64,000 nt of DNA from Actinoalloteichus hoggarensis. Its GTDB lineage: Bacteria; Actinomycetota; Actinomycetes; Mycobacteriales; Pseudonocardiaceae. Below are positions 44,199 through 53,350 of this stretch, piece by piece (the stretch's first letter is position 1; each line of letters starts with the position of its first letter). The position numbers and the translations under genes were made by a program. The notes under the pieces were generated by a model. The model was not told where the DNA came from, made no database searches, and was given only the letters and a program-made list of their open reading frames with translations. The stretch is taken from NCBI RefSeq assembly GCF_002234535.1, contig NZ_CP022521.1, positions 3,906,001-3,970,000 of the forward strand. Reading direction: 5' to 3'.

Positions 44199-46397
44199 AT
44201 GTCGATCCCCTCGTGCTCACGAATCCTCGGCGGGGCTCGGCCGCCGCGCACCGCGGCCGTCGCCGTCGCGGCGCTGCTCGCGTTGTCCGGTGTCGCGGCG
44301 GGCTCGACACGGCCCGCCTCGGCCGCGGCGGAATCGACACCGCCGATCCCCGTCCACTCGGTCGAAGGCGACTCGACCGGGCCGAGCCGCCTGTCGACCG
44401 CGGACTCCGTCGCCCCGCACGGCGGCGAGTCTGCCGCACACCGCACCGCGTCCGCCGACGCCTCGTCCGTCGTCTCGCTCGGCACGCCGATGCTGGCCAC
44501 CACGACGATCGGCGGGGCGGTCGGCGTCGCCGAGGACGGCACTCCCGAGATCTACACGGTGTCCAGCCGCGACGACGACATGGGCGTCTTCTCCGTGCTG
44601 CACGGGGACACCGGAGCGGTCAAGCACAGCATCGATCTCGGCAGGGGCGCGCACTCCTACGGCGTGGCGGTGGCGCCCGACGGCGGAGTCTGGATCGCGA
44701 CCACCAGCACGGGAAGGCTCCTGCGATGGGAGCCCGGCTCCGACGACCTGGCCGATCACGGCAGGCTCTTCGCCTCCGAGAGCCATCTGTACAAGCTCGC
44801 CTTCGACGACGCGGGCGTCGTCTACGGCGGCACGTACCCGAACGGCAAGGCCTTCCGCTACGATCCCGCCACCGCCGAGCTGCGCGACTACGGGACCGTG
44901 GCCGACGGGCAGAGCTACGTCCGCAGCGTCGGACTGTACGGCGACACGCTCTACGCGGGCACGCAGCCGCATGCGCATCTGGTGGCGATCGACGTCGACA
45001 GCGGGGACCGCGCCGAGGTGGCCCTGCCCGAGGGCACCGACCTCGATCAGGTCGTCTACGACGTCAACGTGGTCGGCGACCGGCTGTTCGTGCGGGTCAC
45101 CAAGACCGGCCTCAACGGTACCCTGCTGGTCCGCGACCTGATCAACGGCGAATGGCTGGCGGAGTTCCCCGGCGTCAGCGGTCTGGACGTCACCCCGGTC
45201 GCCGAGGACGGTCGGGTGTACTTCTCCCAGAACGGCGTCCTCACCGGTTACGACGTCACCACCGGCGAGACGGCGGCCACCGGCCTGGTCTTCCCCTACA
45301 CCGCGCAGCTCCGGTCCCTCGGGCTGGGCAGCCTGGCCGACCCGGAGTTCCCCGGTCAGTCGGTGCTCGGACTGCTGCTCACCGGCGACGTCTTCTGGTT
45401 CAACCCCGAGACCGGCGCGCACCGGATCTTCGCCTCGGACATAGAGTTGAACCCGGTGCGGATGCGCTCTCTGGCCGAGGGGCCGGACGGCTCGGTGCTC
45501 ACGGGCGGCACCGGGACCGGTGCCTTCGCCATGGTCGACGGCGAGACCGGCGACGTGCTGACGTCGGAGCGCTTCTCCGAGGTCATGGGCATGCTCACCA
45601 CCGACGACGGCGTCTACCTCGGCGCCTACCCCCGTGGCCGGGTCTACGCATGGGACCGCGATCGGCCCTGGGAATGGGCCAACATCGACGACGGCGGGAA
45701 GGTCAACCCGGCCGAGGTCTACAACGGCGACGACTCCTTCGGTGATCGCACGTTCGCCCTCGTCGAGGCGGGCCCGGACACCATCGCCGTCGGCACGGTG
45801 AACAAGAGCGGTTATCTCGGGGGCTCGCTGGTGCTGCACGACACCGTCGACGGCACCAGCGAGGTGCACTCCGACCTGGTGGCCGACCAGAGCGTGATGG
45901 CGCTGGCCTACCGCGACGGCGTGCTCTACGTGGGCACCTCCGTCTACGGCGGATACGGCGCGGTGGAGACCGAGACCGACGCGCGACTGCTGGCCTGGGA
46001 CGTCGAGAACGGCGAGAAGCTGTGGGAGACGATCCCGGTGGCGGGCGAGCGGACCGTCTCGGACCTGACCTTCGACGGCGAGGGCAGGCTTTGGGGCGTC
46101 ACGGCCGGGCTGGTGTTCCAGGTCGATCCCGAGGACGGCACGCTGCTCGGCTCGCAGCGCCACGCCGCGTACTCCTGGCCGGTCGACGGCGGCTACGCGT
46201 TGGCCGATCTCGACTACAACGCGGTCGACGGCGATCTCTACGCCTCGATGCCCGGTGTCGGTCTGGCCAGGATCGACGCGGCCGACGGGAGCCTGGAGGT
46301 CCTGACCGATCGGGGCGTGTACCGGATGTTCGTGCACTCCAGCGGTGACGTCTTCGCCAACGACGGCGCCGAGCTGCTGCGGTACCGGCCGAGCTGA
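44199..46397 (+). CDS. Secreted beta-propeller (PQQ-like/YVTN-type) protein
   Basis: A 732-residue exported protein with a signal peptide near residues 15-45 (AAVAVAALLALSGVAAGS). It is then built of repeating strands such as GVAVAPDGGVWIATT, YLGAYPRGRVYAWD, GVLYVGTSVYGGYG and AWDVENGEKLWETIP, which look like PQQ/quinoprotein-type propeller blades; probably two propellers. No catalytic signature is visible, so it may bind glycan or act as a scaffold. GGGAGG lies 7 nt before the ATG at 44199; the frame is open a little farther 5' without a site. Confidence 0.8.
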   Translation: MSIPSCSRILGGARPPRTAAVAVAALLALSGVAAGSTRPASAAAESTPPIPVHSVEGDSTGPSRLSTADSVAPHGGESAAHRTASADASSVVSLGTPMLATTTIGGAVGVAEDGTPEIYTVSSRDDDMGVFSVLHGDTGAVKHSIDLGRGAHSYGVAVAPDGGVWIATTSTGRLLRWEPGSDDLADHGRLFASESHLYKLAFDDAGVVYGGTYPNGKAFRYDPATAELRDYGTVADGQSYVRSVGLYGDTLYAGTQPHAHLVAIDVDSGDRAEVALPEGTDLDQVVYDVNVVGDRLFVRVTKTGLNGTLLVRDLINGEWLAEFPGVSGLDVTPVAEDGRVYFSQNGVLTGYDVTTGETAATGLVFPYTAQLRSLGLGSLADPEFPGQSVLGLLLTGDVFWFNPETGAHRIFASDIELNPVRMRSLAEGPDGSVLTGGTGTGAFAMVDGETGDVLTSERFSEVMGMLTTDDGVYLGAYPRGRVYAWDRDRPWEWANIDDGGKVNPAEVYNGDDSFGDRTFALVEAGPDTIAVGTVNKSGYLGGSLVLHDTVDGTSEVHSDLVADQSVMALAYRDGVLYVGTSVYGGYGAVETETDARLLAWDVENGEKLWETIPVAGERTVSDLTFDGEGRLWGVTAGLVFQVDPEDGTLLGSQRHAAYSWPVDGGYALADLDYNAVDGDLYASMPGVGLARIDAADGSLEVLTDRGVYRMFVHSSGDVFANDGAELLRYRPS

Positions 46398-46536
46398 CCG
46401 CGGGCTGGGCGGCCGGACGGCGGCGGGGATGTCCTCCCTCCCACGGCGGGCGGCGCGACGGCGTCGGCGGGCGTTCCTGTTCTCGGGCACGCGCCGCCTC
46501 GGCGCGCCCGCCGCCGACCTCGCGGGCCCCGCGCGA

Positions 46537-47796
46537 CTAGTCGGCCGCCCGCGGCCGTGCGGTGAGCGTGTCGAGACAGTCCGACACGGCCTGGCGGTCG
46601 CCCGGCGGCAGCGCGGGGCCGTACGGATCGTGCGCGGCGTGCTCGGCGAGGAGTCCCTCGTGGACCGCCGCCCAGAACATGCGCTGCACATAGCCCTCGA
46701 TGGGTGCGAAGAACGTCACGGCGGCGAACCGGTCCAGCGCCGCGGAGTCCCGGTGGAACGCCGCGTGGGCGCCGGTGTGCCAGGACCGCAGCACCGAGGC
46801 CGTCAGGTCCGCGCGGGCGGCGGCGATGCCGGCCAGGGCGGCGTCGGCGCCCCACATCAACGACGGCCCGAACATGCGGTCCTCGCCCGTGACGGCGAGT
46901 CTGCCGTGTCGTCGGATCTCGATGATGGCGTCCTGGCAGGCCATCGCGCGGTCCAGGGTGGCCAGCTTGACGCCCGCGACGGACGGCAGGGTCGACAGCT
47001 CCCCGAGCAGGGACGTCGGGTACTCGTAACCGCCCGCCTCGCCGTGCAGGTAGAAACCGAGCAGCGGGAGGTCCACGGCCGCCGCGATCCGCTCGTGCAG
47101 CCGCAGCACCTCGGCGTCCCGGCGAGCCGATCCGCGCAGGGCCGCGGGCGGATACACCATCACCGCGTCCGCGCCGTGTTCGGCGGCGTCCACGGCCATC
47201 CGCACGGTCTCGTCCTCGGCGGTGCCGGTCCCGTCGTCGGGGGTCCCCGCCCCCGCGACGATCGGCAGGGTGGTGACCTGCCGGAAGGTCTGAAGCACCC
47301 TCAGCCGGTCGGCGCGGGCCAGCCGCAGGCCGCGCCCGGTGTGCGCCCAGACGGCGACGCCGCCCAGGGCACCGTTCCCGGCGTCGCCGAGGCGCCCCGC
47401 CGCCGGCGAGCCGCTCATCGAGGGCGTCGGAGTGTCCGGTGTCTCACCGAATCCCGGTCCGCGCCGCGGGTCGTCGATCATGCTCCCGGCGGCGTCGGCG
47501 ACGCACGCGACGTCGGCCGCCGGACCCGTCGGGAGTCCCGACGCTCCCATGCCGGGCGGCCCGCCGAGCGGGTCGACTCGGTCGGCGGCGAGGAGGCCCG
47601 TCGCGTAGCGCTCCAGTTCGCCGAGGTCGACCCGTCCGTCGGCGTGCATCGGGGTGAGCACGGCGGGCAGCAGGCGATACCGCAGGGCGTCGATCAGGGC
47701 CTCGGCGGCGGGCCCAGGCGTGCCGTCGAACGGCGGTGGCGGGTGTCCCGACGGCGGGGTGGTCCCGCGGCCCGGCGGGGTCTGCTGTGTCGTCAT
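46537..47796 (-). CDS. DHDPS/NAL-family aldolase with low-complexity insertion
   Basis: A 419-residue class I aldolase of the dihydrodipicolinate synthase/N-acetylneuraminate lyase superfamily, about 100 residues longer than usual. LLPAVLTPMHADGRVDLGEL opens the barrel, Tyr in GFYLHGEAGG is the proton-relay Tyr, and Lys near residue 276 (VAGVKLATLD) forms the Schiff base. The extra length is a Gly/Pro/Asp-rich stretch at about 75-145 inside the barrel, plus a Pro-rich N terminus. AGGGAG lies 5-6 nt before the ATG. A sugar-acid aldolase role fits the catabolic locus to the right; the true substrate is unknown. Confidence 0.84.
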   Translation of the reverse strand: MTTQQTPPGRGTTPPSGHPPPPFDGTPGPAAEALIDALRYRLLPAVLTPMHADGRVDLGELERYATGLLAADRVDPLGGPPGMGASGLPTGPAADVACVADAAGSMIDDPRRGPGFGETPDTPTPSMSGSPAAGRLGDAGNGALGGVAVWAHTGRGLRLARADRLRVLQTFRQVTTLPIVAGAGTPDDGTGTAEDETVRMAVDAAEHGADAVMVYPPAALRGSARRDAEVLRLHERIAAAVDLPLLGFYLHGEAGGYEYPTSLLGELSTLPSVAGVKLATLDRAMACQDAIIEIRRHGRLAVTGEDRMFGPSLMWGADAALAGIAAARADLTASVLRSWHTGAHAAFHRDSAALDRFAAVTFFAPIEGYVQRMFWAAVHEGLLAEHAAHDPYGPALPPGDRQAVSDCLDTLTARPRAAD

Positions 47797-47826
47797 CTGG
47801 ACTCCCTACCAGAGTCGGACGGATTC

Positions 47827-49056
47827 TCAGAGGGTCAGCTCGTAGACGACCAACGGCCTGCCCGGACCGCTGATCCGCCTGCCGCTCGGCACCGCGATGC
47901 CCGCCCGCTCCAGTTGTTTGACGAGTCGCCGCGCGCTGCGTTCGTGAATGCCGAAGGCATCGGCGACGTCGTGTGCGGTGACCTGGGTGCTCTCAGTGCG
48001 TTCGAGCAGATCGCGGATCACCAGCAGCGTCCGGGGGCTCACCCCTGCCCGACCCGCGAGCTGGCGCAGGTCGGCGGCGGGTTCGAGCCCTCGGCCGCCC
48101 TCCTCGGCGTACAGCATCCTGGGCGCCTCGTTGGGCAGCAGGAGCGCGGCGGCGACCGGCCCCCCGTCGACGGCCTTGCCCAGCGCGGTGCCCGCGGCGG
48201 ACTCGGCGGCCGACGCGGACCGTCCGATGCCGATGCCCAGGTGCGCGCGGGCGGCGTTCTCGGCGAGCTCGGCGAGTACCGGCAGCCGGGTGAACCGATG
48301 CGTCACCGTCCACAACGGACCCCGAGTGGTGACGAAGGCCGACCGGCCCTCGCCCACGTCGAATCGGCTGGCGCCGAGCCTGCTGAAGAGGCCGGTGAGC
48401 GGCGTGTCGTCGCCGTCGACCTCGGCGAGGCCGACGGCGACCTGCGCGTCCGAGTAACGATGGCTCTGTGTCTTGAGGACCAGCGAGGCGACCGCCTCTC
48501 GGGTGTCTCGCCGCGACGGGACCATCCGCACCGTCGGATGGTCGGCCCGCAGCGCGGCGAAGGCCGAACCGAGGCAGGTGAGGATCACCGTGTCGGGGCC
48601 GAGCCGGTCCACCGCCCGCCGGTGGAAGGCCACCACGTCCGCTCCGGTCTGGCCGCCGCGATACTCCAGGATCTCGGTGGCCGTGGCCTCCAGGCCCGCG
48701 GCGGTCAGCGTCTCGCGGACCTCGGCCGCCTCCAGCGTGTCGATGCTCAACGCCCGGATCTCCCGGCCGTCCCGCAGCAGCCGGATGACGTCGCTGAGCA
48801 GCGTCACGCCGCTGTAGGACACGTGCTCGGCCGGGTGTCCGACGACCCCGGCGTCCTCGGCGATCGTGTGCGGCACCACTCCGGTGAACAGCCAGGCGTC
48901 GACCTCGTCGTGATGCTCGGCGACCAGCGACGAGGCGTCGTCCTCGTGCTGGTAGGCGATCCGTATCGCCCGATTGCGCCTGCCGTCCTCGGCGACGACC
49001 GCGATCGGATCGACGAGGTCTCCTGGCCCGACCACCCCGATGGTCAGTCCGCCCAC
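47827..49056 (-). CDS. Transcriptional regulator with C-terminal HTH
   Basis: A 409-residue regulator. The first 200 residues resemble an alpha/beta ligand-binding domain (TIGVVGPGDLVDPI). The C-terminal 90 residues contain a winged-helix-like DNA-binding region (VTAHDVADAFGIHERSARRL then VKQLERAGIAV). GAGGGGG lies 5 nt before the GTG. It stops 30 bases before the aldolase start on the same strand, so the two may be one transcript, with the regulator first. It probably controls this catabolic locus; the effector is not recognisable. Confidence 0.76.
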   Translation of the reverse strand: MGGLTIGVVGPGDLVDPIAVVAEDGRRNRAIRIAYQHEDDASSLVAEHHDEVDAWLFTGVVPHTIAEDAGVVGHPAEHVSYSGVTLLSDVIRLLRDGREIRALSIDTLEAAEVRETLTAAGLEATATEILEYRGGQTGADVVAFHRRAVDRLGPDTVILTCLGSAFAALRADHPTVRMVPSRRDTREAVASLVLKTQSHRYSDAQVAVGLAEVDGDDTPLTGLFSRLGASRFDVGEGRSAFVTTRGPLWTVTHRFTRLPVLAELAENAARAHLGIGIGRSASAAESAAGTALGKAVDGGPVAAALLLPNEAPRMLYAEEGGRGLEPAADLRQLAGRAGVSPRTLLVIRDLLERTESTQVTAHDVADAFGIHERSARRLVKQLERAGIAVPSGRRISGPGRPLVVYELTL

Positions 49057-49246
49057 GACGCCCCCTCGCCCTCGATCACGTCCGGGGAGTCTACGGCCTG
49101 TCGACCGTCACTCATCCGGTCCGCGATCCACACGATCGGCGGAATGTGCGCGGTTTGTCGGCGCGGCGCCGCGCTGCCGTGCCGGCCCCGCCTCGGTCCC
49201 GATCCGGCCGTCCGGCCGGGTCTCACCCACGCACCGGAGGTCACCG

Positions 49247-50212
49247 ATGAGAAGATCCAGATTCTGGCGGGCGCTGCTCGCCACCGCGCTGACGACGGCG
49301 CTCGCCGGACTCACGCTCGCGCCCTCGGCCGTCGCCCAGTCCGGCGCCCCGGCGGGGATGCACCGGTTCGTGGTGGCGATCGGCGGTCTCGACGCCGGAT
49401 CGCGACAGAACTGGGTTCGGCTCGGGAACTACTCGCTCACCGCGGACGGCGAGGTGTTCGAGTCGCACTTCCACTGGAGTCAGCGCAATCGGGTACGGCG
49501 GACCGGAACCGGCGTGCGCGGCGTGGACTGCGTGGCGCGCGCCTGCCAGGTGTACACCGCCAACGGCTTTCAGGCGTCGTCTCCGCCTCAGCGGTTGGAG
49601 GGCACCTACACGGTGACCGGCTCGGTGCTGCGGATCACCTGGGTCGGCGCGGGCTGGGAGGAGTGGACGGTCAGCGAGCCGATCGACGGCAAGCTCGCGG
49701 CGCTGGGCTTCAGAGGCAGCTCCTTCGGGGCGACGCACGGATACGGCTACGGCAGCAACGCGGCGTGGCATGAGCGGGCGTCCATGGCGGAGATCGCCGC
49801 CTTCGATCACACCACGCTCGATCACGACTACCACCTCTGGAAGACCGACGCGGGGCGGCCGTATCTGGACGAGGGGTCGGGCGGCCCGTTCTGGATGCGG
49901 GACTGGCAGCGGTGTGACAGTGCGCGCTGTCTGGGCGGCCGGACTCCGGCGACCGAGTACTACCTGTCCACCGCCAACCCGACCGCGACGGATCGACGTG
50001 ACACCCTGTGGCACTGGCGGACCGCCTTGGCCGACGGGCGCGGCGAGCACTGTTACACCGGAAACTCCCACGTCAAGCCGATGATGCAGATCATCGACAG
50101 CGACGGCGGCTTCCACGGCTGGGTGGCGGTGGAGGCGTCGCTGAACGAGTCCGTCCCGGATCAGGGCACCTCGGCGGACGACATCGGGGTCTTCCAGATC
50201 AGCGCCTTCTGA
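49247..50212 (+). CDS. Secreted protein of unknown function
   Basis: A 321-residue exported protein: Arg-rich N terminus, then hydrophobic core LLATALTTALAGLTLAPSAVA and a likely cleavage after AVAQS. The mature part is Trp/Tyr-rich (HFHWSQRNRVRR, WVGAGWEEWTV, FWMRDWQRCD) with Cys pairs (CVARAC, CDSARC) that suggest disulfides in a beta-rich domain. I do not recognise the family. GGAGG lies 6-7 nt before the ATG at 49247. It diverges from the regulator across 190 bases, and a terminator follows. Confidence 0.8.
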   Translation: MRRSRFWRALLATALTTALAGLTLAPSAVAQSGAPAGMHRFVVAIGGLDAGSRQNWVRLGNYSLTADGEVFESHFHWSQRNRVRRTGTGVRGVDCVARACQVYTANGFQASSPPQRLEGTYTVTGSVLRITWVGAGWEEWTVSEPIDGKLAALGFRGSSFGATHGYGYGSNAAWHERASMAEIAAFDHTTLDHDYHLWKTDAGRPYLDEGSGGPFWMRDWQRCDSARCLGGRTPATEYYLSTANPTATDRRDTLWHWRTALADGRGEHCYTGNSHVKPMMQIIDSDGGFHGWVAVEASLNESVPDQGTSADDIGVFQISAF

Positions 50213-50218
50213 TCGGCG

Positions 50219-50244
50219 CCCGCGCGGTGTGACTGCCGCGCGGG
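50219..50244 (+). terminator. Hairpin after the secreted protein
   Basis: CCCGCGCGG (50219-50227) and CCGCGCGGG (50236-50244) form a perfect 9-bp stem with an 8-base loop, starting 6 bases after the stop. Confidence 0.6.
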
Positions 50245-50398
50245 TGTGATTACTCGCTCCGGTGTGCCCCGCCGATCGGCGTCCGCCGGACGGCGCCGTC
50301 GGGACTCGCCGGACGAGTCGGCGGCCACTGAGCCCGCCCGTCGCGCACGGCGGAACGGACCGGACGATCCCGGCTTCCGGGTGTCCGGTCCGTTCGTC

Positions 50399-50424
50399 CG
50401 CCGGGCCGAGGTCTCGGCCCGGCG
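50399..50424 (-). terminator. Palindromic hairpin after the amidohydrolase
   Basis: The arms CGCCGGGCCGAG and CTCGGCCCGGCG are perfect 12-base complements separated by GT, about 38 bases beyond the stop of the minus-strand amidohydrolase. Confidence 0.55.
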
Positions 50425-50462
50425 CTCCGCCGGTGTTCGCCGTCGCCGCGCGTCGCGTCGGG

Positions 50463-52268
50463 TCACAGCCGGAAGAGACGTCGGGCGTTGCCGCCGAGCA
50501 CCGCCGTGAGTTCGTCGGCGGGCAGCCCGGCCGCCTCGACGGCGCCGAGCGCCGAGGCGGGATCGGTGAGCGTGGCGTCCGTGCCGAACAACAGCCGGTC
50601 GACGCCGATCCGATCGCGGACCCACCGCAGCCGGCCGCCGGGCGCGCGAGACAGGCTGGGCTCGAACCACAGTCGGTCGCAGCGTGCCGCGGCCGCGGGC
50701 ACCAGCCGCCAGGCCGGGCCGCCCATGTGTCCGGCTATCGCCCGCAGGCCGGGCACCATCGCCACCACCTCGGCCAGGTCCAGCAGGTCCTCGCCCCAGG
50801 TGTGCACCAGTACGGGGACGTCGTGCTCCGCGACCAGTTCCAGCGCCGCCCGCATCTCCGGGGCGGCGATCGGCACGTGGGCCAGCGGCGGGTGGATCTT
50901 CGCGCCGACGAAGCCCGTGCCGATCAGCTCGCGCAGGTCGCGGCGTGCCTCGGGCAGCCTGCGCGGGTCGACGACGACCATGCCGCGCAGCCGAGGCTCC
51001 CGAGGCAGCAGGGCGGCCAGCGTCCGGTTTCCGGCCACGGCGTCGTAGAAGATCGCCTCGGTGTGCGAGACGAGCTGGCAGTCGATGCCATGCCGGTCCA
51101 GCACCGCGCCGGTGACGGCGAGATCGCCTACCGCGCAGTCGAAGGGCTGGGGGCCGACGTGGCCATGGACGTCGACGACGCGGGCGACGTCGACGGCCGA
51201 CTCCGCTGTCCGAGTCGCCGCCGCCGTCCTCACCGCGGCGAGTCCCGCCGACACAGCCCCCACCACAGCGGTTCCCGCCGACGCTCTGGCGCCCGACGGA
51301 CTCGCCGCCGGGGAGATCTCCGCCGGGTCCGACACCGAGTACACCGGCGCGGGCGGGCGCGCCGGTGTGGCAGGCATGCCGCCTCGCGCCCCGTCCGTCC
51401 ACGGCGGGACGCGCGGTCGTGCTGGATCGGCGGTCGTGGACACCTCGGCCACGCCCGCACCGGCCGCTCCCGTGCTCCGCGGGTCGGCCCCCCGTGCCGC
51501 GGCCCCGCGCCCCGGGTGATCGGCGGTACCGAACAACCGCGCCGCGTTGCCCGCTCCGACCAGTTCCGCCTCGGCCTGCGACAGACCGGATCGGCGCAGC
51601 CGCAACGCCACCGGCTCGGCGTCGAACGTCGGCGTCGCGGTGCCGAACAGCAGACGGTCGGCTCCCACCGTCGCGGCGAGTCGCTCCAGCGAGTCGGGAC
51701 CGACGAGCTGCCGGACACACGCATGGAAGCCGGGCTCGTCCGCGCAGAGCAGCCGAAGGTCGCCGAGATGGTAGGCGTGCGCGTCCAGGAACACCACCTG
51801 TGCGTCGCGCCCGACGAAGGGCTGCCAGCCGACCCGCAGGTCGCCCTCGACGAGGGCGACGAGGCCGCGCTCGGCCAGTTCCCGCGCGATCCGCCGCAGT
51901 CCGGGCGCCGTCGACGGGACGTGCTGGGCGTCGGGCAGCAGGCGGAAGGCCCGGACGCCGAGGACGGCCAGCCGCTCGATCTCGGCCAGTGAGGCGTAGG
52001 GGTCGCGCAGGTCGAGCACGCCCGCCGCGATCAGCCCCGGCTGTTCCCGCGCGGCGGCCAGTGCCTCGTCGTTTCCGGCACGCAGCCCGAGGATCGCGGC
52101 CCGCAGCGAGCACACGAGCCCGCCGGTCGCCCCCAGGCCGGCGAGTCGGGCCGCCAGTGAGGCCGCGTCGGACTCCGTCGCGCTGCCGGGGTGTCGACCC
52201 AACAGGAGGTCGCAGTCGAATAACCGGGGTCCGTCGGCCTGCGCCTCCCCGGACATCGTTGCGGTCAC
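50463..52268 (-). CDS. Tandem amidohydrolase (N-domain degenerate, C-domain intact)
   Basis: A 601-residue fusion of two amidohydrolase_2-type TIM barrels. The C-terminal domain (from about 362) begins VVDVHGHVG with the HxH metal ligands, then KIHPPLAH, VLVHTWGE, AGHMGG and FGTDATLTDP, all expected for a zinc hydrolase or decarboxylase. The N-terminal domain (about 15-255) keeps the fold (LFGTATPTF, LVGAGNAARLF), but its HxH is replaced by LFDCDLLLG, so it is probably non-catalytic. The linker (about 255-360) is Ala/Pro/Arg-rich. The start is the GTG at 52268: TAGCTT lies 7 bases upstream, pointing to a leaderless transcript; ATG at 52256 is the alternative. Confidence 0.84.
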   Translation of the reverse strand: MTATMSGEAQADGPRLFDCDLLLGRHPGSATESDAASLAARLAGLGATGGLVCSLRAAILGLRAGNDEALAAAREQPGLIAAGVLDLRDPYASLAEIERLAVLGVRAFRLLPDAQHVPSTAPGLRRIARELAERGLVALVEGDLRVGWQPFVGRDAQVVFLDAHAYHLGDLRLLCADEPGFHACVRQLVGPDSLERLAATVGADRLLFGTATPTFDAEPVALRLRRSGLSQAEAELVGAGNAARLFGTADHPGRGAAARGADPRSTGAAGAGVAEVSTTADPARPRVPPWTDGARGGMPATPARPPAPVYSVSDPAEISPAASPSGARASAGTAVVGAVSAGLAAVRTAAATRTAESAVDVARVVDVHGHVGPQPFDCAVGDLAVTGAVLDRHGIDCQLVSHTEAIFYDAVAGNRTLAALLPREPRLRGMVVVDPRRLPEARRDLRELIGTGFVGAKIHPPLAHVPIAAPEMRAALELVAEHDVPVLVHTWGEDLLDLAEVVAMVPGLRAIAGHMGGPAWRLVPAAAARCDRLWFEPSLSRAPGGRLRWVRDRIGVDRLLFGTDATLTDPASALGAVEAAGLPADELTAVLGGNARRLFRL

Positions 52269-52275
52269 GACCGAA

Positions 52276-52281
52276 AAGCTA
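52276..52281 (-). promoter_or_regulatory. Leaderless -10 box of the amidohydrolase gene
   Basis: TAGCTT (TAnnnT) lies 7 bases before the GTG at 52268, and no ribosome site is present. Confidence 0.45.
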
Positions 52282-52380
52282 GCAGTCGTGCGGGATCGAC
52301 TCGGCGCCGCCGCCGACTCGACCGGCACGACGTCGGAGACCGGTTCCGGCGAGGACTCCCCGCTCCCGCGGGCGGCCCGT

Positions 52381-52386
52381 GATACT
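52381..52386 (+). promoter_or_regulatory. Leaderless -10 box of the Gfo/Idh gene
   Basis: GATACT (4 of 6 to TATAAT) ends 6 bases before the ATG at 52393, where no ribosome site is visible. Confidence 0.4.
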
Positions 52387-52392
52387 GCCGCC

Positions 52393-53298
52393 ATGCGGAT
52401 CGGATTCCTCGGCCTGGCTCACTCCCACCCGTTCACCGACGCGGGCGTCGCCCGTTCGCTCGGCGTCGACGACATCGTCGTGTGGTCCGACGAACCCGAG
52501 CGCCTGGCACGCTTCCGCGGCGACCACCCCTGTCGCGTCGTGGACTCCCCTGCCGCGCTGCTGGCCGCCCGACCGGACGTCGTCGTGGTGACGATGCGGC
52601 CCGCCGCCGCGCCGGAGGCGGTGCGGCGGGTGCTCGCCGCGGGCATCCCCTGCTTCGGCAACAAGCTGCTCGCCGTCGACGAGCGGGGACTCGACACGCT
52701 GGACGCGGCCGTCGCCCAGGCTCCGGACCGCTTCCTCACCACGTCGGTGCTGCGCTTCTCCCCCGCCGTGGCGGAGTTGTCCGCACGCGTCGCACCCGGC
52801 GACGTCCTGGCCGCCCGCGCCGAGGTGGCGCACGACATCGGGGCGTTCCTGGCCCCGGAACGGGCCTGGCAGGACGATCCGGCGACCGGCGGCGGGACGC
52901 TGCTCTCGGTGGGACTGCACGGCATCGAGCTGCTCGACGCGGTGCTGCGTCCGCAGACCGGCTTCTCCCCGGTCGCGGCGCTGGGTGCGGCGCGAGTGCA
53001 CGACACGGCGTCCGAGGACGTCGGCGTCCTGCTGTTGCGGGGACCCGACGGCCTGCCCGCGACGGTGGAGGTCGTGGGTGTCGGGCCGGGTGAGCGCTAC
53101 GCCGTCACGCTGCACACGAGCTCGGGGCGCGCCGAGGCGGTGCTCGAGGGCGCCGATCCGCGGGAGGCCCTGGGTTATCGGGGCACGATGCGCGCGGTGC
53201 TGCGCATGGCGGCGGGCGCGAGCAGCGAGGTCGACTGGACACGCAGCCGAGCGGTGCTGCACGCGGCGATCCGGTCCGCGCGAACAGCTCGTTCTTGA
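52393..53298 (+). CDS. Gfo/Idh/MocA-family oxidoreductase
   Basis: A 301-residue NAD(P)-dependent dehydrogenase-like protein. The Rossmann start MRIGFLGLAHSHPF deviates from the usual GxGxxG. FGNKLLAVD stands where family members have the EKP catalytic Lys loop, with the Lys kept. The C-terminal domain has VGLHGIELLDAVL, with the His near the expected active-site position. It is compact (typical length 330-380). It lies 52 bases upstream of the ABC substrate-binding gene, so it is probably in that operon, acting on an imported sugar or inositol derivative. Confidence 0.85.
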   Translation: MRIGFLGLAHSHPFTDAGVARSLGVDDIVVWSDEPERLARFRGDHPCRVVDSPAALLAARPDVVVVTMRPAAAPEAVRRVLAAGIPCFGNKLLAVDERGLDTLDAAVAQAPDRFLTTSVLRFSPAVAELSARVAPGDVLAARAEVAHDIGAFLAPERAWQDDPATGGGTLLSVGLHGIELLDAVLRPQTGFSPVAALGAARVHDTASEDVGVLLLRGPDGLPATVEVVGVGPGERYAVTLHTSSGRAEAVLEGADPREALGYRGTMRAVLRMAAGASSEVDWTRSRAVLHAAIRSARTARS

Positions 53299-53302
53299 CG
53301 CC

Positions 53303-53348
53303 CCACCACCACGAATATACGGTCGTGTCCGCAATTGGGAGGTGGTGG
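53303..53348 (+). promoter_or_regulatory. Inverted repeat covering the ABC binding-protein ribosome site
   Basis: CCACCACC (53303-53310) can pair with GGTGGTGG (53341-53348), which abuts the GGGAGG ribosome site (53337-53342) of the binding protein. The gap between genes is also AT-rich (GAATATAC). An mRNA hairpin here could tune expression. Confidence 0.35.
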
Positions 53349-53350
53349 CC

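Noticed and set aside
46345-49773. A 1142-codon plus-strand open frame
   Set aside because: It runs antisense to the aldolase and regulator genes and out of frame with the secreted-protein gene it overlaps at its right end; composition only.
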